DNA from: Solidesulfovibrio alcoholivorans DSM 5433
Lineage (GTDB): Bacteria; Desulfobacterota; Desulfovibrionia; Desulfovibrionales; Desulfovibrionaceae
Assembly (NCBI RefSeq): GCF_000702665.1
Contig: NZ_JNJA01000004.1
Location: forward strand, 391,610 to 455,609
Reading direction: 5' to 3'
Length of the DNA stretch: 64,000 nucleotides
Part shown: one piece after another, positions 8,587 to 23,166 of the stretch
Layout of the letters: the number at the start of each line of letters is the position of its first letter
Position numbering within the stretch: position 1 is the stretch's first letter
Notes under the pieces: generated by a model
Seen by the model: the letters and a program-made list of their open reading frames with translations, nothing else
Database searches by the model: none
Told to the model about the DNA's origin: nothing
Translations under genes and position numbers: made by a program

Positions 8587-10431
8587 TCATTTCCTGGGCA
8601 AAGCCGCCTCCATTTCCGGCGCAGGCGCTAGGCCCAGGGCCGTGCAGACCGTGGCGGCGAACCGTGTTTGCGCCACCCCCTGCGCGGGAGCGGCCAGGGG
8701 CAGATTTGAAAAAAGCGCTCCCGGCACGAACGCCGCATCCACGCAATGGTCCCCGGACCACTTCTGCCGATTGTCGCTGAACACCTCCCCGCCCGCGCCG
8801 CCGATGGCCGAGGTCCAGGCCACGCGGTACGGCGGACGCAGCCCCAGCACGAGGTCCGGCGCCTGCGCCAGGCGCGGTCCGTCGTAAAGCGATGCCTTGT
8901 CGTGCACGGCGGCGACGGCGGACTTGCCGGCGTCGTCGAGCGTAAGCAGGCGGGCGGCGATTTCCGCACCGAGCTCCCGCGCCTCCCCGCCGTCCGCCAC
9001 GATACCCTGCGGTTCGCGGCCGGCGATGTTCAGATAGATGGAGCCGAATCCCAGGGCGTAGGCCCGGGTGGCCGACCAGTCCACGTGCTTGAAGAGTTCC
9101 CCGGCATCGGCCGGGTCGTGGGGCTTGAGCGTCAGGTAGCCGGCCTGGGCCAGCCAGGCGTTGACGTTGACGGAGCGCGTGTACGAGCAAAACCCGTGGT
9201 CGGAGCAGACGAAAAGGGCCGTGTCGTCCCCGGCCGCATCGAGGGCCGCGCCCACCGCCGCGTCCATGCGCGCCATATGATCCTCGATGACCGGCCCCAG
9301 GCGCTTGGCCGCGTCCGCGTCGTAGAGCGGGTGCGACGGGTCGTGGAAGCGCCAGAAGCAGTGCTGGATGCGGTCCGAGGTGTCGAAGACGACCGCGAGC
9401 AACCCTTCCTTGAAGCGCCCCAGTTCGTAGGCGAGCATGGCTTCCCGCTCCCGGGTCACGTCGTCGCAGAAAGACAGGAAGGCCTCGTCCGTGACCGCGC
9501 CGTCGGTGAGGCCCTTGGTTTCCTCGGGCATGCCGAGGGTGCTGTAAGGGCCGCCCAAAGCCTGGGCCAGTTCGGCGGCATAGCCGGCCGGGGCGGCGAT
9601 GGGCAGATTGGGGGATTCGGGATCGACCTGGATGGGACCGCAGTAGAGGGAAAGCGGTTCGAGACGTTGCAGGAAAAGGCGCGTGACGCCCGTCACGACG
9701 CGGCCGTCGCCGCAGGCGAAGCGCAGGCGCAGATAGGGCGACCAGCCGTCGGGGGCGATGCTGCCCGCCGCTTCCTCGCAGGCATATTCGAGCAGCCCGT
9801 GGCGGCGCGTCAGCGCGAGGCGGCATACGGCCGGGGCGCGCTTGCCGGCGACCAGGGCGATGGGGCCTTCCACGGCAAGGACCGCACGGCCGTCGGCGAA
9901 GCGGACTGCCTCGACCTTGCCGCGCCCCCCGCTTGCGCCCTGGGACCCTTCCTCATAGCGGACGTAGTTGCCGAGGCGGCCTTTCACATCCGGCGCGCCG
10001 AGCCCGGAGAGCACGTTCGCGCCGGGAAAGGCCGGCGGATAGGTCACGGGCCAGCGTACGGCCGCAACCGGCATGCCGGCGCGCACGGCGACGTCGAAAA
10101 GGGTGGTTGCGTCATAGGCCGGCGCGGGCGGCTCCAGGGGACCGGCAGCGCCGGGCCGCGTCAGGGAGAGCCGGGGCAGGTAGGAACCCGGGTCGCGCAC
10201 GATGAAGTCATAGACGCCGTGCCGCCCGGGGTTGGCTCCGGTTGCGAGGCAGGTCCAGGCCACGGGGCTTTGGGCGGGGTTGGCGGTGTGCAGCGGCGTG
10301 AAGAGGCCGGTCGCGGCCAGCCGGCGCAAATGGGGCAGCCGGCCCTTGGCCATCATTTCCCGGCACAGGCCCGGGTCCAGGCCGTCGATGCCGAGCACGA
10401 CGGCCTTGCGCAGGGATTTATGCGGAGTCAT
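8587..10431 (-). CDS. Alkaline-phosphatase-superfamily phosphodiesterase/nucleotide pyrophosphatase
   Basis: 614 residues. The first metal-binding Asp is in VVLGIDGLDPGL at the N-terminus. The nucleophile region is TANPAQSPVAWTCLATGANP, where type I phosphodiesterases carry a Thr or Ser. The second metal set is at FDTSDRIQHCFW and FVCSDHGF. No signal peptide is visible, so it looks cytoplasmic, unlike many family members. Substrates in this group vary (nucleotide, phosphonate or phosphoglycerol esters) and none is assigned. It is transcribed away from the 617-nt gap that precedes it. Confidence 0.8.
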   Translation of the reverse strand: MTPHKSLRKAVVLGIDGLDPGLCREMMAKGRLPHLRRLAATGLFTPLHTANPAQSPVAWTCLATGANPGRHGVYDFIVRDPGSYLPRLSLTRPGAAGPLEPPAPAYDATTLFDVAVRAGMPVAAVRWPVTYPPAFPGANVLSGLGAPDVKGRLGNYVRYEEGSQGASGGRGKVEAVRFADGRAVLAVEGPIALVAGKRAPAVCRLALTRRHGLLEYACEEAAGSIAPDGWSPYLRLRFACGDGRVVTGVTRLFLQRLEPLSLYCGPIQVDPESPNLPIAAPAGYAAELAQALGGPYSTLGMPEETKGLTDGAVTDEAFLSFCDDVTREREAMLAYELGRFKEGLLAVVFDTSDRIQHCFWRFHDPSHPLYDADAAKRLGPVIEDHMARMDAAVGAALDAAGDDTALFVCSDHGFCSYTRSVNVNAWLAQAGYLTLKPHDPADAGELFKHVDWSATRAYALGFGSIYLNIAGREPQGIVADGGEARELGAEIAARLLTLDDAGKSAVAAVHDKASLYDGPRLAQAPDLVLGLRPPYRVAWTSAIGGAGGEVFSDNRQKWSGDHCVDAAFVPGALFSNLPLAAPAQGVAQTRFAATVCTALGLAPAPEMEAALPRK

Positions 10432-11048
10432 GGAATACGCGGTCCATCGGGTTTGGGTGTTTCGGACACGGTTCTAGTCGTGACCGGTGCTTAGCATGAA
10501 AATGGTTTCCTGCCCAGGCCGGAGACGCTTTGGGCGGCTCCCCACGGGAAACTCGAAAGAAGCAACAAATCCTTCAGGATTTTCCGTGGGGAAGGGACGA
10601 AATATGCGCTTCCCCGGAGAAAGGCCATGAAGGACAGGGACCTGAATTCGCGGATTCTGGGGTTGAGCGAATAGTGGTTTCTTGCCGATATCGGCCGCGT
10701 GGATATCCATGCCGAGCACGCCGCAGGCAACCTGGTGGCGCACTCCGATCTGTGGCCGCGAACTGGCTTGCCAGAAAGGGGCCGCGCCTCGGGTGTGGCG
10801 TCAGTTCGACGCCAGCCAGTTCAGGATCTTTCTCTTTGCCCGGGTCCCGCGTGCGGGAACCGGAACCGGGAGCACTTCAAGACAGCCATTTGCTTCTTCC
10901 GCGGCGGCCTGGATTTTTTATCCCAGGCATGCCTGGACGCGGTCACTCCCGGAAAACACGGAAGGGGTTGCCCGAAAGCGGGCAACCCCTTTTTTCTGCA
11001 GCAGCCCCGGTTGGGGGACAGCGTCAGGCCATCAGGCACTCGTCCTGC
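10432..11048. other. Intergenic region without a recognised gene
   Basis: It holds the promoter region of the phosphodiesterase and a strong hairpin terminator at 10964-10996. A minus-strand frame of 89 codons (10474-10743) is open, but its translation matches nothing I recognise and no convincing ribosome-binding site precedes it. It could be a decayed gene remnant. Nothing else is supportable. Confidence 0.5.
10964..10996 (+). terminator. Strong rho-independent terminator, plus orientation
   Basis: A perfect 10-bp stem GGGGTTGCCC (10964-10973) / GGGCAACCCC (10980-10989), closed by a further G-C pair, then seven T residues. Flanking protein genes are on the minus strand. On that strand the hairpin is followed only by the T-containing but interrupted TTCCGTGTTTT. 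It may end the DUF169 transcript weakly, or an unrecognised plus-strand transcript. Confidence 0.75.
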
Positions 11049-11894
11049 CTATTCCCCTTCCCCCCAGACTTTCGCGCTGCGGGCGATCTTCTTGCGGATG
11101 TTCTTCCATTCCCCGTCCACGTTGAACATGGACTCCGGCAGGGCGGCCAGCATTTTCCTGTAAAGGCTCAAAGGCACCGTGAAGGTCAGCTCATCGGGCT
11201 TCATGCACTTTCTGGCCGAGGGATCGAAGCCGCCGAGGACGGCTTTCTCCATTCCTTGTTGCTGGTAATACAGAGGCCAGGCGAGCATGTTGGTGCACCC
11301 CGCGCCAAAGGGGGAGGCCATGCAGTCCACGTCGCCCGTGGTGAAAACAGTTTGCATGAACAGGCCGGTCAAGACTTCTGGCCGGGCGAAGAAGATGACG
11401 AACTCCGGCTCCTGATCGTTTATGAATTGGGACAACGGCTTGAAGATGCAGTACTTGGCCGGTGCTTGGCGCGGGTCGACCTTTGTGAGGAAGTTGCGCA
11501 CGCTCTCGCGACCCGGCATATATCTTTCGCCATGAATCGGCGTACCTTTGATGCCCGTACCCACGTAATGCTCGATGAAGGCAAGGGGTGGTTTCATCAT
11601 GGAGCAGTAGTATGCTCCCCCAATGCAGCCGTATTCTTCCGTGGAGATAAAGGCCGCGCGATGTTGTTTTCTGGCCAGCCAGACATTACACATGACGCAG
11701 GAGAAGGTCTTGAAGACTTTCTGCATGTCCAACTTCCCCTGATCCTCCAGTTCGCGCGAAATGGGCTCCCCCACTTTCGGCCCGACAGCTTTCTCCGGCT
11801 TGGTATCGTCGTAATACACGCCGAATGGCTCTTCCTTCGTGCCGAGATGTTCCAGAAATATTTTGGTGTCATCAAGAACGGACTGCATGGTCAT
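11049..11894 (-). CDS. DUF169 family protein
   Basis: 281 residues. It resembles the DUF169 (COG2043) family common in anaerobes and methanogens: an N-terminal EPFGVYYDD stretch, several cysteines (FSCVMCNVW, YGCIGG, YYCSMM) and the Gly/Cys-rich FGAGCTNM near the C-terminal third. No biochemical function is established for the family; the conserved cysteines suggest a metal or cofactor site, which is inference. GGAG lies 9 nt before the ATG at 11894; a second ATG follows two codons later. It diverges from a LysR-type gene, the usual geometry for a regulator and its target. Confidence 0.8.
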   Translation of the reverse strand: MTMQSVLDDTKIFLEHLGTKEEPFGVYYDDTKPEKAVGPKVGEPISRELEDQGKLDMQKVFKTFSCVMCNVWLARKQHRAAFISTEEYGCIGGAYYCSMMKPPLAFIEHYVGTGIKGTPIHGERYMPGRESVRNFLTKVDPRQAPAKYCIFKPLSQFINDQEPEFVIFFARPEVLTGLFMQTVFTTGDVDCMASPFGAGCTNMLAWPLYYQQQGMEKAVLGGFDPSARKCMKPDELTFTVPLSLYRKMLAALPESMFNVDGEWKNIRKKIARSAKVWGEGE

Positions 11895-12063
11895 GTCTTT
11901 TCACTCCTTTGCTTGGTCGCCGAAACGGTATGTGCCGCGCAACCGTCGTACAGGAGGGGCGTGGCCCCACCGGGGCGTCCCATGAGGACCGCCCTCCAGA
12001 AGCCCGGACCTCCTGCCCGTGTCCGAGCCCTCGCCAACGGCCGGCAGCGCCGCCATGCGGTTC

Positions 12064-12092
12064 TTGCACTCCGCAGTATGCTTTTTTAGCAT
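12064..12092 (+). promoter_or_regulatory. Promoter with overlapping LysR-type T-N11-A site
   Basis: TTGCAC (12064-12069), a 17-nt spacer and TAGCAT (12087-12092) form a good sigma-70 promoter for the LysR gene. The inverted repeat TGC-N7-GCA at 12079-12091 fits the T-N11-A rule for LysR operators and covers the -10, as expected for autorepression. It could also control the divergent DUF169 gene. Confidence 0.5.
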
Positions 12093-12139
12093 CCTCAAAA
12101 AATAAATAAACAGCCCAAACAGAAAACTCTAATCCAAAA

Positions 12140-13039
12140 ATGGGCATAATCATGCAAGAGTTTCTGACAGACCTGCCACTCCTCGCAGCGGTCTCCCGGC
12201 AGAAAAGTTTCTTCAAGGCTGCTGAAATATTGGGGATGAGCGCTTCGACACTCTCAAGACGCATCAAATTGCTGGAAAAGCGGATGGGGGTGCTGCTCTT
12301 TTACAGGGACACACGTAATGTAAAGCTGACAGATACCGGCTCGCTCTTGATACAACGGTGCGAATTCATTCTTAGCGAAACGCAAAAGGCCTATGATTCC
12401 GTAGTGACAAACATGAGGGAGCCTTCTGGCTTGGTGCGCGTCTGCATGTTCCGGGATATGTACGAGGATCACATGCGGGGTATGTTGCTCGATTTCGCTG
12501 CGCGTTGGCCCGACATCCGGATGGACCTGACCTTTGCGGAGCACTCGGTTGACCTGCGCACCGAGCCCTATGACGTCGCCTTTCTCATCGGGCCTTCCAT
12601 CGCCCCACCGCTTGTGGCCAGAAAGCTCATGACCATCGAGCCTTTTTTGTACGCGTCCCCCGAGCTATTCAAACATCACGCCATGCCGGTGGAGCCGAAG
12701 GATCTGCACCGGCTCCCGTGCATCGTGCTCGAACGTTTCGGACGCCGCTGGCCCATGCACAACGGCAACCGGCAGGTCCTCGTCGACATAGAACCCCAAT
12801 ACACCTTCAGTTCCGTGGAGATGTGCCGCGATTTCGCGCTGGCCGGACATGGCATCGCCCTGCTCCGGGACCTGCTGGCCGTGCCGGATGAGATTGCGGG
12901 ACGTCTGGTACGGGTACTCCCGCAGTGGAGCGGGGGATTCGAGCATGACGTCTATCTGGTGACAGGGCCCGGCCAACTTCCCCAGAGAGTTCGTCTGTTC
13001 GTGGATCACATCCAGGTGAACTACGCTTCGCGCGCATGA
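12140..13039 (+). CDS. LysR-family transcriptional regulator
   Basis: 299 residues, normal LysR length. The N-terminal winged helix contains SFFKAAEILGMSASTLSRRI followed by LEKRMGVLLFYRDTRNVKLTDTG, the LysR signature. Residues from about 95 form the effector-binding domain. The ATG at 12152 (MQEF) is an alternative start; neither has a clear Shine-Dalgarno. Codon use is a little less GC-rich than in neighbours. Divergence from the DUF169 gene over a 245-nt gap suggests it regulates that gene. The inducer is unknown. Confidence 0.9.
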   Translation: MGIIMQEFLTDLPLLAAVSRQKSFFKAAEILGMSASTLSRRIKLLEKRMGVLLFYRDTRNVKLTDTGSLLIQRCEFILSETQKAYDSVVTNMREPSGLVRVCMFRDMYEDHMRGMLLDFAARWPDIRMDLTFAEHSVDLRTEPYDVAFLIGPSIAPPLVARKLMTIEPFLYASPELFKHHAMPVEPKDLHRLPCIVLERFGRRWPMHNGNRQVLVDIEPQYTFSSVEMCRDFALAGHGIALLRDLLAVPDEIAGRLVRVLPQWSGGFEHDVYLVTGPGQLPQRVRLFVDHIQVNYASRA

Positions 13040-13193
13040 AATGAGGAAACCGGCTTTGTCATTATAGACGCAGCAATTCTCACTGCCCAAGGTCCCAGAT
13101 CGTACGACCCGAGGGGGATCTATAGGAAAGATTTCGGAGTGAGAGGAAAGGGGGCTCTTTCGAGGAGGAGAGTTTCTTGGAAATCTCCAACAA

Positions 13194-13287
13194 TGGCGGA
13201 AGCGTATAGGAGTCGAACCTACCTGTGACCTCTCGGCCACACACTGGATTTGAAGTCCAGGCGCCACACCGGTGACGAAACGCTTCC
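13194..13287 (-). tRNA. selC: tRNA-Sec (anticodon TCA)
   Basis: On the minus strand the acceptor ends are GGAAGCG (13281-13287) and CGCTTCC (13198-13204), with G and CCA at 13194-13197. The anticodon loop CTTCAAA gives TCA (13251-13253 on the plus strand reads TGA). The T arm GGTTCGACTCC and the long variable arm fit selenocysteine tRNA. It decodes UGA at SECIS-containing genes with SelA/SelB. Neither selA nor selB, nor a clear selenoprotein, is in this window. Confidence 0.95.
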
Positions 13288-13300
13288 GTCCAAACACTTC

Positions 13301-13329
13301 TTAATAATTGTTTTTGGCGTTCTGAGCAA
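13301..13329 (-). promoter_or_regulatory. Possible promoter of tRNA-Sec
   Basis: On the minus strand: TTGCTC (13324-13329), a 17-nt spacer, then TATTAA (13301-13306), 13 nt before the mature tRNA 5' end. Distance and spacing suit a tRNA promoter. Confidence 0.4.
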
Positions 13330-13511
13330 GTCGTTCGCGCCGTTGGGCGCAGGTGGCGGGCCGCGCCGGAAGCGGCATTCGCTCCCGGCGCGGCGGCGAG
13401 AGGTTGCGTGGCCCTTGCACGACAGCGGCAGGGTGCATACCGGGCAGTCGTCAGGACCTGGGCGATCAAGCGAACCCCCGCGCATCGCGCGCGCTCCCTC
13501 GCCTCCCTTCC

Positions 13512-13919
13512 TTAATGAATGCCGCAGTTGTTGAGAAACGGGGCGTACTTCTTGTCCGTGCCCTTGATATGGTTGACGAGCCAGCTGGAAAGAAAGCTCA
13601 GGATATCCATGGACATGGCGCATTTTCCCTTGTTGCAGTCGCTTTCGACCTGCACCACCTTGGCCACGAACTTGTCGTGCTCCGTCTTGTGCGCGGCGTA
13701 GTCAGGATAGTTGTTGCCCTTCATATACCGCTCTTCCAGCGCGAAGTGCGTGGCCGCGTACTCCTTCATCTCCTTGACGATGCGCATCAGCACGTTTTCC
13801 GTTTTGCCTGATTTCATGGCGTCGTGCAGTTCGTTGACCATGTCCACGAGCTTGTGGTGTTGCTTGTCGATCTCGGCGATGTTCACAGAAAGGCGGTCAC
13901 TCCATGCAAGCAGACTCAT
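13512..13919 (-). CDS. Bacteriohemerythrin
   Basis: 135 residues, the single-domain length. It has the diiron ligands of hemerythrin: His in IDKQHHKLVDMVNELHDAM, the HFALEERYM helix (HxxxE), HKTEHDKF (HxxxH) and HIKGTDK near the C-terminus (HxxxxD). Such proteins bind O2 reversibly in microaerophiles and anaerobes and may act in oxygen sensing or storage. The ATG at 13919 has AGGAGG closely upstream; the longer frame extending to 14297 is not used. It is divergent from the lactate sensor kinase gene. No partner domain is attached, so it is probably cytosolic. Confidence 0.92.
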   Translation of the reverse strand: MSLLAWSDRLSVNIAEIDKQHHKLVDMVNELHDAMKSGKTENVLMRIVKEMKEYAATHFALEERYMKGNNYPDYAAHKTEHDKFVAKVVQVESDCNKGKCAMSMDILSFLSSWLVNHIKGTDKKYAPFLNNCGIH

Positions 13920-14202
13920 GACAAACCTCCTGGAAATCCGGCTGGTTGTTGCCAACCGGTTAAGTAGGATTAATGAAACTAAAATTATCCTATATGCAAT
14001 ACCACGGCAAGATCCGGTCGCGGCCCGTTTCGTTAACATGCCAACAAGTATAGCCTTGTTTTTTTTAGGAACACAATAATGCCCTGCGGCAAGCGTTGCC
14101 GCGCTTCTCTTTCCAGGCGCGGCCCGACCTTCTCTTGACTTCCCGGGCGCTCGTGACGACATTGCCCGAAACAGCCCGAGCGCCCTGCGCCGGACGCCAC
14201 TT

Positions 14203-17200
14203 ATGCCGCGAGCAGCCATGCCCCGACGGATTCTCTCCTGCCTTCTCCTCCTGGCCCTTCTCGGACCGGGTTCGGCCATGGCCGAAAAAATCCGCAAAAA
14301 CGTCCTCTATTTCAACTCCTACCAGAACGGCTACCAGTGGTCGGACGAGATATTGGCCGGCATCCGCGACGCGTTTTCCCATTCCGATTTCAACGTGGAC
14401 CTGCAAATCGAGTACATGGACTCGAAGAAGTTCACCGATCCGGTCCTTCGCGGCATGCTCCACGATTTCTACAAGCTCAAATACCGCAACACCCGCTTCG
14501 AAGTCATCCTGGCTTCGGACAATTTCGCCTTCAACTTCCTGCGCGAATACCAGGACGAGCTTTTCCCGAACACGCCCGTGGTCTTTTGCGGCGTCAACGA
14601 TTTCCATCCGCAGTGGCTCGACGGCCACCCCAACTACACAGGCGTGCTCGAGGAACCCGACATCCGCGAGACCTTGGAACTGGCCCTGCGCTTCCATCCG
14701 GATCGTCGTCGCCTCGTCATCTTCGGCGACACCTCGGTCACGGGCGTGGCCATCGGCAACCAGTTGCGCGCCGTGGAGCCCGCCTTCGTGGGCCGCCTGG
14801 CGTTCGAGTACCAGGACAACCTGAGCCTGCAGGAAATCCTCGACGCGGTGCATGCCCTGCCGGTGGACGCCATGATCTTCCTGATTCCCTTCTACAAGGA
14901 TACGCAAAAGGACGTCTATTCCGTCAACGAGGTGCTCGCGGCCATACGGGCCAACTCCGACGTGCCCATCTACAGCGCCTGGCGCTTCATGCTCGGCCAC
15001 GGTATCGTCGGCGGCAAGATGCACAGCGGATTCGAGGAAGGCCGGCTCGTGGCCGAAATGGCGGACAAGCTCCTGCACGGCGTGCCCCTGTCCGCCCTGC
15101 CCGTGGTCACGCGCACCGACGACGCCTATGTCTTCGATTACAAGGAAATGCTGCGGCTCGGGATCACCACGGACAAGCTGCCCTCGAACTTCACGCTCAT
15201 CAACGAGCCCTACCCCTTCTACCACGTCAACATCGCCGTCTTCTGGACGGTCATCATCAGCGTCATCGTCCTCTGTTACGTTCTGGTCCTGCTCATGACC
15301 AACATCCTGCGCCGCCGCCGCGTGGAGGAAACCATCAAGGACCAGCTTTCCTTCATGGAGACGCTTGTCAACACCATCCCCATCCCCCTCTACTTCAAGG
15401 ACGGGACCGGGGCCTACAAGGGCTGCAACCCGGCTTTTCGCGCCTGGTGCGGCCTAGCCGGCGAATCCACGCCCGCTGAAGCCTGCGCCGGCGTCGGCGC
15501 CGCGCCGCTGTCGCGCTTCCTCGACGCCGGCGACAGCCTGCTTTTGCGCGAACCCGGCGTGCGCGTGGGCGAAGCCTCCATCATGACCGCCGACGACGAA
15601 CCGCGCGCGGTCATCCTGCACCGCGCCGTGTACGAAAGCGCCAAGGGCCAGATCGCCGGCCTCGTCGGCGTGCTCTACGACATCTCCGAACTGCGGCGCG
15701 CCTCGGAGCAGCTGCGCGAGGCCGAGGAGAAGTACCGCGGCATCTTCGAGAATTCCGCCCTGGGCATCTTCCGCATGACCCCGGACGGCCAGACCGTGGA
15801 CGTCAACCCGGCTCTCCTGAACATGCTCGGCGTGCGCGACCTGGCGGAACTGGCGGCGCGGCGCGGCGACCTCGTGGAAGTGCTCTTCTCCGGCGGCGAA
15901 CGCTTCGAAGCCCTACTCGCCTCGGTCGAGGACGAGGAAGCGACCGTCAAGTTCGAAACCCGGTTCGTGCGCCCGGACGCCAGGATCATCACCGTCAACG
16001 TCAACATGCGCCTGGTGGCCGACCCGGGCGGTTACCTGGCCTACGTCGAGGGCGTGGTCGAGGACGTGACCATGCGCCACGAGGCCGAGCGGGCCTTGCG
16101 CGAATCCCAGGAAATGCTGCGCCTGGTCCTCGACAACATCCCCCAGCTCGTCTCCTGGAAGGACAAGGCGTTGCGCTACATCGGCGCGAACCGGGCCTTT
16201 ATCGAATTCTTCGGCTTCGCCGACCTGGAGGACCTGCGGGGGCGCGACGACTACGCGTTGCCGCTGCGCCGCGAGGACATGGATGCCGTGCGGGCCACGG
16301 ACATCGACGTCATGCGCAACAACCGCACCGTGGCCGGCGAACTGGCCGCGCGCAACGTGCGCGGGGCCGACGTGCTGCTCGAGATCAAAAAAGTCCCCCT
16401 GCACGACGACAGGGGCGCGGTGGTCGGCGTGCTCTCCACGGCCGAGGACGTGACCCAGAAGGTGAGTCTCGAGCGCCAGTTGCTCCAGTCGCAGAAGATG
16501 GAGGCCATCGGCACCCTGGCCGGCGGCATCGCCCACGACTTCAACAACATTCTCACCTCGATCATCAATTCCGCGGAGCTCGCGCTGATGGACCTGCCGC
16601 CCGAGACGACCGTGGACGACGACCTGCGCCGCGTGCTCAAGGCAGGCCTTCGCGGCAGCCGGCTCGTCAAGCAGATTCTCTCCTTCACCCGGCCGTCCCA
16701 GGCGGGCTTTGCGGCCATCAATGTGGTGGATGTGGTGAGCGAGGCCACGGGCCTGCTCAAGGCGTCCATGCCGCGCAACATCAAGATCGTGCTGGACCTG
16801 CCCGACCATGCCGTCACCTGCCGCGCCGACCCCACGCAGTTGCACCAGATCGTCATGAACCTGTGCACCAACGCCTTCCAGGCCATGCGCGAGTCCGGCG
16901 GCATGCTGACGTTGACGTTGGCCGAGGATGATTTGAACGAAACCCTGGCCGGGCAGGTCGGCGTGCGCGCCGGCCGTCACGCGCGCATTTCCATCGCCGA
17001 TACCGGCCCGGGCATCGCGCCGGAGATTCTGGATAAGATCTTCGACCCCTTCTTCACCACCAAGCAGAAAGGCGAAGGCACAGGGCTCGGGCTTGCCGTT
17101 GTGCGCGGCATCGTCAAAAGCCACCGCGGCGCGGTGCGCGTTGCCAGCCAGCCCGGGGCCGGCACGCGCTTCGACGTGTTCCTGCCGCTTCTGGCCGAAG

Positions 17201-17624
17201 GCGACGCGCCCGCCCTGCCGCCTGTCGCGGCCCCCAACAGGGGGCGCGACCGCATCCTCTTCGTCGAGGACGACGAGGACCAGCTGCTGACCATCCCCCG
17301 CGTGCTGGCCCAGCTCGGTCACGAGGTCGCGGCCTTCGGCGGCGGCGCGGCGGCCCTTGCGCGCCTGTCCTCCGATCCCGCCGCCTTCGACGTCTGCATC
17401 ACCGACTTCGACATGCCCGACATCAACGGCCTGGAGTTGGCCGGCAAGATCGCCGCCCTGGCCCCGAACCTGCCCGTCATCCTCGTCTCGGGCCGCCTGG
17501 GCGACATCGAGGACCGCGAGATGGCCGGCAACATCAAGAAAATCGTGCTTAAGCCCTACAACCAGGCGATCATCTCCGCGGCCATCCGCGAGGTGCTCGA
17601 CGCCAAGCCCCAGACCAAAGCCGC

Positions 17625-17628
<4 letters not shown>
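14203..17628 (+). CDS. lurS: Hybrid sensor histidine kinase of the lactate operon
   Basis: 1141 residues. A signal peptide (about 1-27, ending SAMA) is followed by a periplasmic domain of roughly 310 residues resembling ABC-type substrate-binding proteins, a membrane helix at about 342-368, three PAS domains (about 380-495, 505-625, 630-757), HisKA with phospho-acceptor His778 in GGIAHDFNNILTS, an ATPase domain with ADTGPGIAPE and a G-rich GEGTGLGLAVV box, and a C-terminal receiver with Asp1068 in ITDFDMPD. It overlaps the response-regulator gene by 4 nt. Position and partner match the kinase/regulator pair ahead of the Desulfovibrio lactate operon; the symbol rests on that synteny and on memory. 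The ligand is unknown; an organic acid is likely. An alternative start is 14218. Confidence 0.88.
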
Positions 17629-19046
<1,418 letters not shown>

Positions 19047-19082
19047 CCGCAGCTGGCGAAATCCGCGTTTCCATTTATTTCT

Positions 19083-19101
19083 CGGACGCATTTTGCGTCC
19101 G
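19083..19101 (+). terminator. Hairpin after the response regulator, weak terminator candidate
   Basis: CGGACGCA (19083-19090), 3-nt loop, TGCGTCCG (19094-19101). No T-run follows, so termination is uncertain. Confidence 0.3.
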
Positions 19102-19223
19102 TGCGCCTCCGACTTTGCGTCTTTTGGAACAATCCATATTTCATCCTTTTCCCCGTGCCATTCCTTGCCTGTTGTGGCATGACGAGCCAGGAATCCCATT
19201 CCAGGCCGGATCGGCGTTCGGGG

Positions 19224-19241
19224 TGTCTGATTTTTCGGAAT
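19224..19241. promoter_or_regulatory. Upstream activator site 1 of the lactate operon
   Basis: TGTCTGATTTTTCGGAAT; its reverse complement carries the core TCCGAAAAATCAGA, matching TCYGAAAAAWCRGA shared by all three sites. Its centre is about 216 nt upstream of the predicted sigma-54 start point. Confidence 0.65.
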
Positions 19242-19250
19242 AAAAAATAC

Positions 19251-23148
<3,898 letters not shown>

Positions 23149-23166
23149 GCCAAAGCGAGAGGAACC

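Noticed and set aside
10474..10743. Minus-strand frame of 89 codons as a real gene
   Set aside because: No recognised motif, no good ribosome-binding site, and codon use changes along the frame. Possibly a remnant; not enough to call.
10530..12089. Plus-strand open frame of 519 codons
   Set aside because: It runs antisense over the DUF169 gene and through a strong terminator, with low-complexity translation.
13194..13287. tRNA-Sec as an integration site
   Set aside because: No integrase and no repeated tRNA 3' end in the flanks.
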